A stretch of 52,075 bases of DNA from CAZFBA01 sp964517135 (lineage in GTDB: Bacteria > Cyanobacteriota > Vampirovibrionia > JBFMGH01), in NCBI GenBank assembly GCA_964517135.1, contig CAZFBA010000026.1, positions 1 through 52,075 of the forward strand. Direction: 5' to 3'. The notes below the pieces were generated by a model. It was not told the DNA's origin and did no database searches. It was given only the letters and a program-made list of their open reading frames with translations. A program made the translations under genes and the position numbers. How positions within the stretch are numbered: the first letter of the stretch is position 1; every line of letters starts with the position of its first letter. Positions 36,143 to 44,977 of the stretch are shown here, in pieces.

Positions 36143-36559
36143 ATGAAAGAAATAGTTATAATTGCTGGTTCAGAGTCTGATATGTCGCTTGTTAAACCTG
36201 CTATAGAGCTGGCAAAAGAGCTTAATCTTGATGTTGAATTGCAGATTTATTCTGCACACAGAAATCTTGACGAATTGCTCGATTATCTTACTGCGCTTGA
36301 AAAAACCGGAACCACAAAAGTAATTATTGCAGTTGCTGGTCTTGCTGCTGCGCTTCCTGGTGTCGTTGCGGCCAAAGTGAAACTTCCAGTCATTGGTGTA
36401 CCGGTTGATGCAGGACCTCTAAATGGTATTGATGCTTTACTTTCTATTGCACAGATGCCCCGGGGTGTTCCTGTTGCAACTATGGCTATTGGTAAAGCAG
36501 GAATGCTTAACGCTATTTATTATGCAGAAAGAATATTGAATTTATGCAAGAGTTTATAA
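36143..36559 (+). CDS. purE: PurE-family N5-CAIR mutase / AIR carboxylase, short variant
   Basis: At 138 residues it is shorter than typical PurE (~160). It has the conserved SESD start motif, the catalytic SAHR motif (YSAHRN near residue 39), VIGVPVDAGPLNGIDALLS near 83 and QMPRGVPVATMAIGKAG. The segment that reads AAHLPG in E. coli reads AAALPGVVAA here, so that His is Ala, as I recall for archaeal-type proteins. No purK gene is in the window. Whether this protein acts as N5-CAIR mutase or as a direct AIR carboxylase is open. Confidence 0.88.
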   Translation: MKEIVIIAGSESDMSLVKPAIELAKELNLDVELQIYSAHRNLDELLDYLTALEKTGTTKVIIAVAGLAAALPGVVAAKVKLPVIGVPVDAGPLNGIDALLSIAQMPRGVPVATMAIGKAGMLNAIYYAERILNLCKSL

Positions 36560-36590
36560 GTTTTAAAAATAAGGTTTTAGAGGTTTTACT

Positions 36591-38054
36591 ATGACTAAAA
36601 TAGATTTTGAAGAAGCTTTGACATTTGATGATATACTGCTTGTCCCTGGAAAATCTGAAGTAATACCCAGAGATACAGATGTCTCAACTTTGTTGACTCA
36701 GAAAATCAAGATGAATATACCACTTGTCAGTGCTGCAATGGATACTGTTACAGAAGTAAGCCTTGCAATAAGCATGGCCAGAGAAGGAGGGGTAGGTTTC
36801 ATTCATAAAAATATGACTATAGAGCGCCAGGTGCTTGAAGTTGAGAAAGTAAAAAAATCTGAAAGTGGTATGATAGTTGACCCTATTACTATGGGACCAG
36901 ATCAAAAACTTTATGAAGCCCTTGAAGTAATGAGAAGATTCAATATTTCTGGCCTGCCAATAACTAAAAATGAGAAGCTGGTTGGTATTTTAACCAACAG
37001 AGACTTGCGTTTTGAGATGAATTTAGAGAAAAAGATCGATGAGGTAATGACAAAAGAAAATCTCATTACTGTACCCATAGGAATAACGCTGGAAGAGTCT
37101 AAAGAAATACTGCATCGTCACAAAATAGAAAAGATTCTGGTGATTAATGATGAGTATGAATTAAAAGGTTTAATCACAACAAAAGATATTGAAAAGGCTA
37201 CAATGTACCCGGATTCAAGCAAAGATGAATATGGCCGGCTTGTTGTAGGTGCAGCTGTTGGTGTTTCAGAATCAGAACTACTTAGAGCTGAAGCCCTTAT
37301 TAAAGCAGACGTAGATGTTATCTGTATAGATACTGCCCACGGTCACTCTAGAGGGGTTATAAATGCCATAAAGGAAATTAAAAAAAGTTATCCAGAAGTT
37401 CAACTTATAGCAGGTAATATAGCAACTAAAGAAGCTGCCGAAGACCTTATTAAAGCTGGTGCAGATGCAATAAAAGTAGGCATAGGTCCGGGATCAATCT
37501 GCACAACCAGGATCATTGCAGGCGTCGGCGTGCCTCAAATAACTGCTATTATTAATTGTTCAGAAGCAGGAAAAAAATATAATATACCTGTTATTGCAGA
37601 TGGTGGTATTAAATATTCTGGAGACATTGTAAAAGCAATTGCTGTTGGTGCAGATAGTGTCATGATTGGTAGCCTGTTTGCTGGTACAGAAGAAAGCCCT
37701 GGCGAAACTATTTTGTATCAAGGTAGAAGCTATAAAATGTACAGGGGAATGGGCTCAATTGGAGCAATGAAAAATGGCAGTAAAGACAGGTATTTTCAGG
37801 CAGATGTGAATAGTGAAATCAAGCTGGTGCCCGAAGGTATTGAAGGCAAAGTGCCTTATAAAGGTAGTTTGTCATCTTCTATCTATCAGCTGATAGGTGG
37901 TTTGCGTTCAGGTATGGGTTATGTTGGTTCATATAATCTAGAAGAACTTAGAAAAAAGGCAAAATTTGTAAAAATATCGCTGGCAGGCTATAAAGAAAGT
38001 CATGTACACGATGTTATTATAACAAAAGAAGCCCCTAATTACCATATGAATTAA
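36591..38054 (+). CDS. guaB: IMP dehydrogenase
   Basis: Oxidises IMP to XMP. The 487-residue length fits enzymes with a CBS pair. It has ALTFDDILLVPGKSEV near residue 6, two CBS domains from about 92 to 205, the catalytic loop GIGPGSICTTRI near 300 with the active-site cysteine, and the flap GSIGAMKNGSKDRYF near 385. GAGG lies upstream of the ATG. It closes the purine transcript; a strong terminator follows. Its presence under the guanine riboswitch makes sense as end-product control. Confidence 0.97.
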   Translation: MTKIDFEEALTFDDILLVPGKSEVIPRDTDVSTLLTQKIKMNIPLVSAAMDTVTEVSLAISMAREGGVGFIHKNMTIERQVLEVEKVKKSESGMIVDPITMGPDQKLYEALEVMRRFNISGLPITKNEKLVGILTNRDLRFEMNLEKKIDEVMTKENLITVPIGITLEESKEILHRHKIEKILVINDEYELKGLITTKDIEKATMYPDSSKDEYGRLVVGAAVGVSESELLRAEALIKADVDVICIDTAHGHSRGVINAIKEIKKSYPEVQLIAGNIATKEAAEDLIKAGADAIKVGIGPGSICTTRIIAGVGVPQITAIINCSEAGKKYNIPVIADGGIKYSGDIVKAIAVGADSVMIGSLFAGTEESPGETILYQGRSYKMYRGMGSIGAMKNGSKDRYFQADVNSEIKLVPEGIEGKVPYKGSLSSSIYQLIGGLRSGMGYVGSYNLEELRKKAKFVKISLAGYKESHVHDVIITKEAPNYHMN

Positions 38055-38079
38055 ATTTTGTTGATAAATGCTGCAAATT

Positions 38080-38110
38080 AAGAGACATCAGGTTTGATGT
38101 CTCTTCTTTA
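38080..38110 (+). terminator. Intrinsic terminator after guaB
   Basis: AAGAGACATCA (38080-38090) pairs with TGATGTCTCTT (38095-38105) around a GGTT loop, followed by CTTTA. The stem is perfect at 11 bp; the T-run is short. Confidence 0.85.
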
Positions 38111-38293
38111 TCTTCCCAATGTAAGCAAAATACAATTCTGTTATGCCTTAAATAGTTATAATATTAGGTTACCATCAAAAGTCAACTGGTTCCAGGGCTA
38201 GTTAGTAAGGTTTTAGTCAGGCTCCGTACACCCAAAACTTTCAAAAAAAATGGGTAAGAAGCTATACCTTGAAAGGAAAATGTTATAATTAAA

Positions 38294-39850
38294 TTATTCC
38301 CATTCTATTGTGCCCGGAGGTTTTGATGAAATATCATAAACAACTCTATTAACACCGTTAATTTCGTTAATAAGTCGGTTTGAAATGGTTCCAAGTATCT
38401 CATAAGGTACATCTACCCAGTCAGCAGTCATACCGTCTTTGCTTTCGACAATTCTGAGTGCCAGTACATTCTCATACGTTCTTTCGTCACCCATTACACC
38501 AACAGATTTAACAGGCAGCAAGACTGCAAATGACTGCCATACTTTAGTATAAAGGCCTGCCCGTTTAATTTCACCGACTACTATATCATCTGCTTCTCTA
38601 AGTATATTAAGTCTTTCACGATTTACAGCGCCTACAATTCTTATGGCAAGGCCCGGACCAGGGAACGGTTGCCTTTGTATAATCTCATCCGGGAGGCCAA
38701 GTTCTTTACCCAGTATTCTAACTTCATCCTTAAAGAGCTCTCTAAAGGGTTCTACGAGTTTTAGATTCATCTTTTCTGGTAGGCAGCCTACATTATGATG
38801 ACTTTTAATGGTTGCAGAAGGGCCTTTAAAGGATACACTTTCAATAACATCAGGATAAAGTGTTCCCTGAGCGAGAAATTCGACATTCTCAACCTTACTG
38901 GCCTCTTCTTCAAATATTTTTATAAATTCATGACCTATAATCTGGCGTTTTTCTTCAGGATCAGTAATGCCTTCGAGCTTTTTCAAGAACCTGTCTTCTG
39001 CATCGACATATGTCAGGTTTAATTTCATTTCATCCCTGAATATTCTGACGATTTTGTTATGTTCATCTTTTCTTAGCAGGCCATTATTAACAAAAATACA
39101 TCTGAGTCTGTTGTCCAGTGCTTTATTTATCAATGTAGCTGTAACGGAAGAGTCTACGCCGCCACTTAAAGCACAGATTATATTTCTATTTCCTACAGTA
39201 TTTTTAATATTTTGTATTTGAAATTCGATAAAGTTTTGCATAGTCCAGTTAGGCCTGCATTGGCATACTGTAAATATAAAGTTTCTTAATATTTCTATGC
39301 CCGCAGGAGTATGAAGCACCTCCGGGTGAAATTGGACGCCGTAAAATTGTCTGTTTTTATTTGCTATAGCTGCAAAAGGAGAATTAGCAGATGAAGCAAT
39401 TTTTTCAAAATTTTCAGGTAATTTTTCAACTCTATCTCCGTGGCTCATCCATACTGTTAGAGGGTTTGCTGAATTAATGCCACTAAAAATTCCTTCATTG
39501 CAATGTACATTAATCAATGCTTTTCCATATTCCCTTTTAGTATGGGGTTTGACCTTGCCTCCGAGCATAAAACACATTAACTGTAAGCCATAACAGATAC
39601 CCAGCACTGGTATATTCAATTCAAAAAGCTCTTTTGAGCAGGCCGGGGCATTATCGGCATAAACATTTGAAGGCCCGCCAGAAAGAATTATACCCTGAGG
39701 ATTAAACTTGTTAATTTTGTCAACGCTGTAATTAAAGGGATGAATCTCGCAATAAACCTTTTGTTCTCTTATTCTTCTGGCTATTAACTGTGTATACTGA
39801 GAGCCAAAGTCAAGTACCAGAATTTTATCGAGATTTTGAGTTACTGTCAT
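38294..39850 (-). CDS. guaA: GMP synthase (glutamine-hydrolysing)
   Basis: Aminates XMP to GMP. The 518-residue protein joins an N-terminal class-I amidotransferase (LDFGSQYTQLIARRIRE near residue 12, nucleophile GICYGLQLM near 82, FHPEV near 172) to an ATP-pyrophosphatase domain (ALSGGVDSSV near 227) and the C-terminal dimerisation domain ending DISSKPPGTIEWE. ATG 39850 is preferred over TTG 39877, though AAAGGA is 14 nt upstream, longer than usual. Convergent with guaB; I did not see a riboswitch on this gene. Confidence 0.95.
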   Translation of the reverse strand: MTVTQNLDKILVLDFGSQYTQLIARRIREQKVYCEIHPFNYSVDKINKFNPQGIILSGGPSNVYADNAPACSKELFELNIPVLGICYGLQLMCFMLGGKVKPHTKREYGKALINVHCNEGIFSGINSANPLTVWMSHGDRVEKLPENFEKIASSANSPFAAIANKNRQFYGVQFHPEVLHTPAGIEILRNFIFTVCQCRPNWTMQNFIEFQIQNIKNTVGNRNIICALSGGVDSSVTATLINKALDNRLRCIFVNNGLLRKDEHNKIVRIFRDEMKLNLTYVDAEDRFLKKLEGITDPEEKRQIIGHEFIKIFEEEASKVENVEFLAQGTLYPDVIESVSFKGPSATIKSHHNVGCLPEKMNLKLVEPFRELFKDEVRILGKELGLPDEIIQRQPFPGPGLAIRIVGAVNRERLNILREADDIVVGEIKRAGLYTKVWQSFAVLLPVKSVGVMGDERTYENVLALRIVESKDGMTADWVDVPYEILGTISNRLINEINGVNRVVYDISSKPPGTIEWE

Positions 39851-40043
39851 TGCTTTTATCTTAATCCTTTTTCGCAAATAAAATTTGTAATGTATCTATT
39901 TTAGATATTTTTACTGATTCAAGCTTTAGAATCTACACTTTTATTCAAATAATTTACGCTTCTTGACATAATTTTAGAGACTATCTAACGTTATACCTGT
40001 AATAATAACTGAAATTTCTTTGTTAACAGGGTTAAGAAGTCGT

Positions 40044-40083
40044 TTATAAAAAAATTAAAAGGGAAGCAACTGTTGTTGCTTCC
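40044..40083 (-). terminator. Intrinsic terminator of the glycine-heptad gene
   Basis: On the minus strand GGAAGCAAC pairs with GTTGCTTCC (plus 40062-40070 and 40075-40083), then CTTTTAATTTTTTT. It lies 22 bp after the stop codon. Confidence 0.88.
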
Positions 40084-40104
40084 GGGTATGGATAGTTTAA
40101 AAAG

Positions 40105-41217
40105 CTAATTGATTGATATTGTTTGATTTTGATTATTTTTGTTCTTTTTGTCTTTATTTTTTTCCTGATATTGATCTTCCAGGGTTTCGGCTTCAGAATA
40201 GAGGTTAAGTGCATCGCTGTGCTCTTCTTCAGCTTGATCATAGAGTTCTGTTCCTCTATCAATATCTTTTTCGCCTTTTTGCTGCATTTTATGACCATTT
40301 TCATTATCTTTATCGGCTTTTTTATCATTTTTTTGGCCATCTTGAATTTCTTCAATTCCGTTTTTAATGTCTTTTGTACCTTCAACTACATCTTTAGTGC
40401 CTTCAGCTATTTCATTTGCACCTTCAGCTACCTGTACTGCCCCTTCAGCGATTAAAGCTGCGCCTTCTGGTGCTGTAAATGGATCACATAGCAAGGCAGA
40501 ACCTTCTGATATTTGTTCAGCACCTTCCATTGTTTCAGATACCCCTTCTGTGATGTCTTTAGCACCGTTATATACATTAACAACGCCTTTAAGAATATCT
40601 ATTGTGCCTTTTAAAATTTCTTTTATGGCCATCATTTTTTCTTTTTGTGCCATAATAATTTCTTTTTGGCCCATCATTTTTTCCATCGAGCCCTCATTAT
40701 AGCTTATTTGTCCCATAAAACCATCCTGTGAGGACTGCATATTTTCGGTCATTGCTGAATTAGCTTTATTCTGGGCCGGGTTATACTTGAATTCTCTGGT
40801 ATTTTTTAGATCCTGAATGTTTTTAAACTGCATTATTTTCATTTTTTCAGGTTTTTGCTTCTGTTTTTTTTCTTTTTCAGCTTGTTTTTTAGTATCATTT
40901 GCTGTTTTTTTGTTATTGCTGGCAAATTTTCTGGCATCTGAGGCTTGTTTATTTCCATCGTTAGCTTGCTGGCCTGCATCTTTTGATTCTTGATTAGCTG
41001 AAGATTGCTGACCAAAGGTATTTTGTATTTCGCCACCATAATTATTAGAGCTTCCAGTTAAAAAACAGATGACACCGCCCAGAACCTCGCTGCTATCAAC
41101 TGAATTTTCATTTTCGCTATCAGAATAATAGCTATTTTGTTGATTACAACCATTATTACGATAGCCATCTTTGCGGTTGCAGGCTTGTTTTCCTGCGTTT
41201 AGCTGTGTAACATACAT
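40105..41217 (-). CDS. Glycine-heptad repeat protein of unknown function
   Basis: A 370-residue protein with no recognised family. From residue 169 glycine recurs every seven residues: 169, 176, 183, (Ala 190, 197), 204, 211, 218, 225, 232, 239. After a one-residue phase slip it continues at 252, 259, 266, 273, 280, 287, 294, 308, 315 and 322. The surrounding residues (as in DITEGVSETMEGAEQISEG) suggest a long helix or helical bundle with a glycine stripe. The N-terminus is Cys/Asn/Tyr-rich with one short hydrophobic patch (VLGGVICFLTG near 45) and no classical signal peptide. AAAGGAG precedes the ATG. YhgE/Pip-like proteins have similar glycine-spaced helices, but no membrane domains are present here. 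Confidence 0.75.
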   Translation of the reverse strand: MYVTQLNAGKQACNRKDGYRNNGCNQQNSYYSDSENENSVDSSEVLGGVICFLTGSSNNYGGEIQNTFGQQSSANQESKDAGQQANDGNKQASDARKFASNNKKTANDTKKQAEKEKKQKQKPEKMKIMQFKNIQDLKNTREFKYNPAQNKANSAMTENMQSSQDGFMGQISYNEGSMEKMMGQKEIIMAQKEKMMAIKEILKGTIDILKGVVNVYNGAKDITEGVSETMEGAEQISEGSALLCDPFTAPEGAALIAEGAVQVAEGANEIAEGTKDVVEGTKDIKNGIEEIQDGQKNDKKADKDNENGHKMQQKGEKDIDRGTELYDQAEEEHSDALNLYSEAETLEDQYQEKNKDKKNKNNQNQTISIN

Positions 41218-41487
41218 TTTTATTCTCCTTTCACATTTTAGAATAGTTAAGTTTAACTGATTAAATTATATGATTGTCTCAGTTATATATCATCGCAACA
41301 GGGGGGCATTTGGGCTCATTAAAAAGGCTGATGTAATGTCAGTCAAAAGACTGAGCAAGCATGGTATTCAACATACACATATAATATGCATAGCATGACT
41401 ATCATCTTAAAAAATTCATTTGATAAAAGGTCAATATTTATCATACAAAGCTTCCCATCCCTTCAGTGGGAAATCAGTCATTATATA
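41218..41487. other. Intergenic region upstream of the glycine-heptad gene
   Basis: Non-coding, about 270 bp. A hairpin TTCCCA/TGGGAA lies near 41454-41472. It should contain the minus-strand promoter of the 41217 gene. Nothing else recognised. Confidence 0.35.
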
Positions 41488-41509
41488 CAAAAAAACCCCT
41501 GGAAGGGGT
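41488..41509 (-). terminator. Intrinsic terminator of the secreted coiled-coil gene
   Basis: On the minus strand ACCCCTT pairs with AGGGGT (plus 41495-41509), followed by TTTTTTTG. It is about 47 bp past the stop codon. Confidence 0.85.
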
Positions 41510-41556
41510 GTAAGCTAAAGGGATTGTTTGATTGTCAGGGTTTAATGTGCTGATCT

Positions 41557-42111
41557 TTAATTATTAGCAATATTAGTCAATGATGGTGGTTGTTTTTCCG
41601 TTGAGATTTCTGGAAGAGACTCTAAAAGTTGCTGTTTTAAGGTTTTTATAGCAGTCTGCAACTTTGCAATATCAGTATCATTCTGTTCGATTTTTTTCTG
41701 GGCAATATAGTTTTGTTTCATCAGTTTACCCATTTTATTTTGTACTGTATTATAGATAGGATAGCCACATTCAGTATCTGGAAACTTTAATACTGGGACT
41801 GCTTGTATTTTACCTTCTTCAACAGCTTTGAAAATATCTGTAATATTATGATCTGAGTAGAAAAATACTACCTGGTTAAGATTATCTATTTCTTTCTGGT
41901 TTTGTTTAATTTGTTTTTCCAGTATCTCACTGGATTTTTCAAGATGTTCAACTTCTGTAATTTTTGTTTGAAGATCTACATAAACATTTTGTGACTGGTG
42001 ACTAACATTATAAAAGGGTTTAGTGTCTGCATTTTCTGCTTTTGCTGTAAAACCAGTTGATGAAACGATCATAACTGTTATAAGTGCTGTAATCATTGTT
42101 TTGTAATTCAT
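41557..42111 (-). CDS. Secreted coiled-coil protein of unknown function
   Basis: Begins with a clear signal peptide: MNYK, a hydrophobic core (MITALITVMIVSSTGF), then AKA at the likely cleavage site near residue 24. The mature part of about 160 residues is two helical coiled-coil stretches (VEHLEKSSEILEKQIKQ, and later DIAKLQTAIKTLKQQLLE) separated by a segment with FPDTECGYPIYNT. ATG 42111 was chosen because AGGAG lies 7 nt upstream; the longer frame to 42189 has no signal-peptide logic. Likely periplasmic or surface. Function unknown. Confidence 0.75.
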   Translation of the reverse strand: MNYKTMITALITVMIVSSTGFTAKAENADTKPFYNVSHQSQNVYVDLQTKITEVEHLEKSSEILEKQIKQNQKEIDNLNQVVFFYSDHNITDIFKAVEEGKIQAVPVLKFPDTECGYPIYNTVQNKMGKLMKQNYIAQKKIEQNDTDIAKLQTAIKTLKQQLLESLPEISTEKQPPSLTNIANN

Positions 42112-42271
42112 TATATTTTCTCCTGTACACGCTTGTATGTATTTTGTCTTTTTTGTTTTCCGGGCTTCTCTTTCCTGATTGGAATACATTCACTATAACC
42201 CTTTTTTTGCTTTAATTCAGTGAGGCATAACACCATTAAAATGTAACTCTTATCACATTTCTATAATCAAC

Positions 42272-42352
42272 GTCATAAGTAATCAGATTTCAGAAAAACA
42301 CCCTGGAGACTTTTAGAATTGTTTAATTTTTTTGTCGTTTAGTATAATAAAG
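42272..42352. repeat. Long dispersed repeat, copy 1 (without palindrome)
   Basis: It begins GTCATAAGTAATCAGATTTC and continues AAAACACCCTGGAGAC, then TTTTAGAATTGTTTAATTTT and GTTTAGTATAA. The same words in the same order occur at 44850-44969. Copy 1 lacks about 33 nt that hold one arm and the loop of the palindrome found in copy 2. Confidence 0.85.
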
Positions 42353-42356
42353 GGTT

Positions 42357-42418
42357 AAAAAAAGTCCTTATACTATCAGATTGTTCAACAGAACAAAAGG
42401 GTTATAAGGACTTTTTTT
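42357..42418. terminator. Bidirectional hairpin terminator
   Basis: AAAAAAAGTCCTTATA (42357-42372) and TATAAGGACTTTTTTT (42403-42418) are exact 16-nt reverse complements. Each ends in seven T on its own strand. It lies between the DUF3352-like gene and the secreted coiled-coil gene, both on the minus strand, so it should separate them. Confidence 0.75.
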
Positions 42419-42578
42419 CAACTTTTTATATCGTCAATCTTTGGTATTTTCTTTAAATTTAGCTCAATGGAATAGTTTTAAAAGCAGAATGCTTTTTAAC
42501 ACACTCTGAAATGGTATCCAATGACATTATATAACTATCATGACAGGTTTTAGATATATACTGACAGAAAATTTTCTA

Positions 42579-44468
42579 TCAGTCTTTGATTTCTACAGTT
42601 GCTGTTATGGATAAAACACTGTCTTCAGTACAATAAAAACGCAAATAAAAAGAATCAACTTTACTGACAATTTCTTCAGGTACTTTTTTAGTATGTTGCT
42701 TATCAAGCAGACTAAAAAGCATTTCAGGATTTATATATAAAGTCATATTTTCAGGTTTGCTGCTAGTTTCACGGTATACTTTGAAGTTTTCAGAACTAAA
42801 GAGAGTTTTCGACTCTTTATTAAGTACTGGTATCAGTGATTTTAAAGCTTCATCTCTGGCAAATAGAATGTTATCATTTACTTTGCTAAAAGCAACCTTA
42901 ACAGGTATATCATCTCCCTCAACAGTTTTAACCTGAATGCCCTTTATTTTGCTATTTTTAATTTTAAATGATTTTTCATTGTTCATATTTTTAAACGATT
43001 CCAGTGCTTTATCAATCGTAGTTTCTGTTTCAGGCATGTCTGATATTATAATTAGCGGCTCTATTTTTCCTTCAAAATTTATACCTGCAACTGTCATTTG
43101 ACCGGATAGCAAAGGTAATAACTCACTATCAGGATCAAGACCTGTCATCGCCATCAACATAAACTTGAAACCAGCTGCACCTTTTTGAAAATCACTGTCA
43201 TCTACAGTATTGATTATTTCACCTATACCACCGAGGTTTGATGCCAGGAGAAAACCTGCTGTTTCTACCGGTAAAGACCTTGCAGTATGATAAATACGGC
43301 CTGAAGAAAGAAATTTTTCAATACTTTTTTGCATCTCAGGATTAAATTTGCCAATAAAATCAAGACTATAAGGAGTAAAACTCTGTATCTCTACTTTATT
43401 ATCTCCCAGAATTAATGCGGTTGCGCTATAGTTTGTAGTATCAGTAAAGCCCTTAAAGAACATTTCAAACATATCTGGCTTTTGAGGTGCCTTTTCTTCA
43501 GGCTTCTCAGAAGATACATCATCTTCTATGATTTCTTCCTTTACCTTTTCTTTTTTTTGTTGTTCTGAGTCAACGTTTGCAGATTCTTCATTGCTGTATA
43601 ATTGTTCCGGGGGTTTGCCTTCATTATCGATTTCTTCACATTTTTTTCTTGCTTTTTCTTCTTCTTTCTTCTTTTTTATCTCATCTATTCTTTTAGTAAC
43701 CATTGCTATAGAGGCGTTATCAGTAACAAACACAGCAAAATAGTTTTCTGGCAAATAACCCAGAGCTCTCTGGACCTTTTCAATTGATAAAACATTTTCT
43801 TCTGACTGTTTTTTGTTTTCTATTGCTTTTATGATGGTATCTCTATGGTTGCCAAGCAATAAATAGCCCTCAAAATTAGTGAAGGCAAATTCTGATTTAT
43901 CAAGATCTGTATAATGAATATTACCGGCCTGATATTGTTCTGTTTTAAACTCTTTATCAGAAGCAAAGAGCTGAATAATCGATTCAGGAGTATAGTTCTT
44001 GCTTTTTATTTCAGTTACAGCAAGAAAGGGAGGTTCAATATTATTATCATCTTCAGGGTTTATTTCTGGTTTAGAAAACCCGATAGCTATATCCGGGCCA
44101 AACAACTTTGACAAGTTTGATACCAGTTGAAATACTTGTTTTATATCGTCTGTATCTGATTTTATTGAAGGTTCATTGTTGTTTTCTTTTGCCTTTTCTT
44201 TTTTTATTTCCAGCTTTTCTTCAATCAGAATACCTTCAAGAAAGCTAATATTATCTTCAGTCATTTTAGTATAACCAAAAATCACAGTATCTTTAAGGAA
44301 AAAGTCTGCAAGTTCTTTATTGATACTCTGTTGTGGTTGAATAAGTCTTGCAGCAGAATAATTTCCGCTGTCATGAACCTGTTTTTCAATGCTTTTAGGG
44401 TAGCAGACTGTTGCAGAAGCAAACAGCACTATAAGCCCTGATAGTAACAAAATAGACGTTTTTTTCAT
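42579..44468 (-). CDS. Secreted protein resembling DUF3352
   Basis: A 629-residue protein with a signal peptide (MKKTSILLLSGLIVLFASATVC; the Cys could make it a lipoprotein, although the lipobox is not clean). The C-terminal half reads SLPVETAGFLLASNLGG, then GLDPDSELLPLLSGQMTVAG, the pattern of DUF3352-type proteins known mainly from cyanobacteria. A long K/E-rich linker (about residues 260-335) divides the two halves. ATG 44468 was chosen because GGGAGG lies 7 nt upstream. Function unknown; likely envelope or periplasmic. Confidence 0.65.
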   Translation of the reverse strand: MKKTSILLLSGLIVLFASATVCYPKSIEKQVHDSGNYSAARLIQPQQSINKELADFFLKDTVIFGYTKMTEDNISFLEGILIEEKLEIKKEKAKENNNEPSIKSDTDDIKQVFQLVSNLSKLFGPDIAIGFSKPEINPEDDNNIEPPFLAVTEIKSKNYTPESIIQLFASDKEFKTEQYQAGNIHYTDLDKSEFAFTNFEGYLLLGNHRDTIIKAIENKKQSEENVLSIEKVQRALGYLPENYFAVFVTDNASIAMVTKRIDEIKKKKEEEKARKKCEEIDNEGKPPEQLYSNEESANVDSEQQKKEKVKEEIIEDDVSSEKPEEKAPQKPDMFEMFFKGFTDTTNYSATALILGDNKVEIQSFTPYSLDFIGKFNPEMQKSIEKFLSSGRIYHTARSLPVETAGFLLASNLGGIGEIINTVDDSDFQKGAAGFKFMLMAMTGLDPDSELLPLLSGQMTVAGINFEGKIEPLIIISDMPETETTIDKALESFKNMNNEKSFKIKNSKIKGIQVKTVEGDDIPVKVAFSKVNDNILFARDEALKSLIPVLNKESKTLFSSENFKVYRETSSKPENMTLYINPEMLFSLLDKQHTKKVPEEIVSKVDSFYLRFYCTEDSVLSITATVEIKD

Positions 44469-44596
44469 TTTAATTCCTCCCTGACAGTTAATTGATATTA
44501 AACATGAAAAAAATTGTGCAAGCAATAAAAAGATTTGCATAACTTGATAATCTTTAGATTTTTAAAACCCTTGCCATGACTGGCACTTGACTGCAT

Positions 44597-44835
44597 TTAC
44601 CTTTCAGGCTTTACACGCTCTAAAGAGAGGTTTTTTCTAATCAAAATACGATTAAGAAAAATTACCCAGGCTAAAGTTTTAGCCTGTTCGGGCTGGTGTG
44701 GCGTAATGCTTGTAGAGTTTGTAACTCTTACGCCTGCAAAGAAGACTAGCCTCCGGTGTATTGAATGATTTCTTGTTCTCTTTCTCTGCAAGTGATCGCC
44801 TGCTCGTTCAGGAATCCCTGCACTGGTCTATTTTA
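44597..44835. repeat. Hairpin-rich segment, possible IS200/IS605-type or structured-RNA remnant
   Basis: Higher G+C than its surroundings. Two hairpins follow each other: GGCTAAA/TTTAGCC (near 44670-44686) and GGCGTAA/TTACGCC with an inner GAGTT/AACTC pair (near 44700-44735). A 64-codon minus-strand frame (44597-44791) has no ribosome site and no recognised family. Consecutive palindromes beside a short remnant frame recall an IS200/IS605 end, but no transposase motif is readable. Confidence 0.35.
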
Positions 44836-44849
44836 TAGATATAATAAAA

Positions 44850-44969
44850 GTCATAAGTAATCAGATTTCAGAAAATATAGGGCGGGTGTTTTTCGTTGCT
44901 GCGCAACGAAAAACACCCTAGAGACTTTTAGAATTGTTTAATTTTTTTTATGTTGTTTAGTATAAAAAG
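44850..44969. repeat. Long dispersed repeat, copy 2 (with perfect palindrome)
   Basis: Same sequence blocks as 42272-42352, but with an insert completing a perfect palindrome at 44884-44918: GGGTGTTTTTCGTTGC, loop TGC, GCAACGAAAAACACCC (16-bp stem). It abuts the 3' end of the HEXXH gene at 44978. Candidate non-autonomous mobile repeat or shared 3' regulatory hairpin. Confidence 0.85.
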
Positions 44970-44977
44970 ATAAATGA

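Noticed and set aside
38160..38280. Slightly GC-richer stretch between guaB and guaA
   Set aside because: Only a weak ACCCA/TGGGT hairpin is visible; no known RNA structure recognised and no repeat elsewhere in the window.
40123..40702. Plus-strand ORFs opposite the glycine-heptad gene
   Set aside because: They are antisense shadows created by its heptad-repeat composition and lack ribosome sites.
43528..44111. Plus-strand ORFs opposite the DUF3352-like gene
   Set aside because: Low-complexity F/S/L-rich products opposite the K/E-rich linker; typical reverse-strand artefacts.
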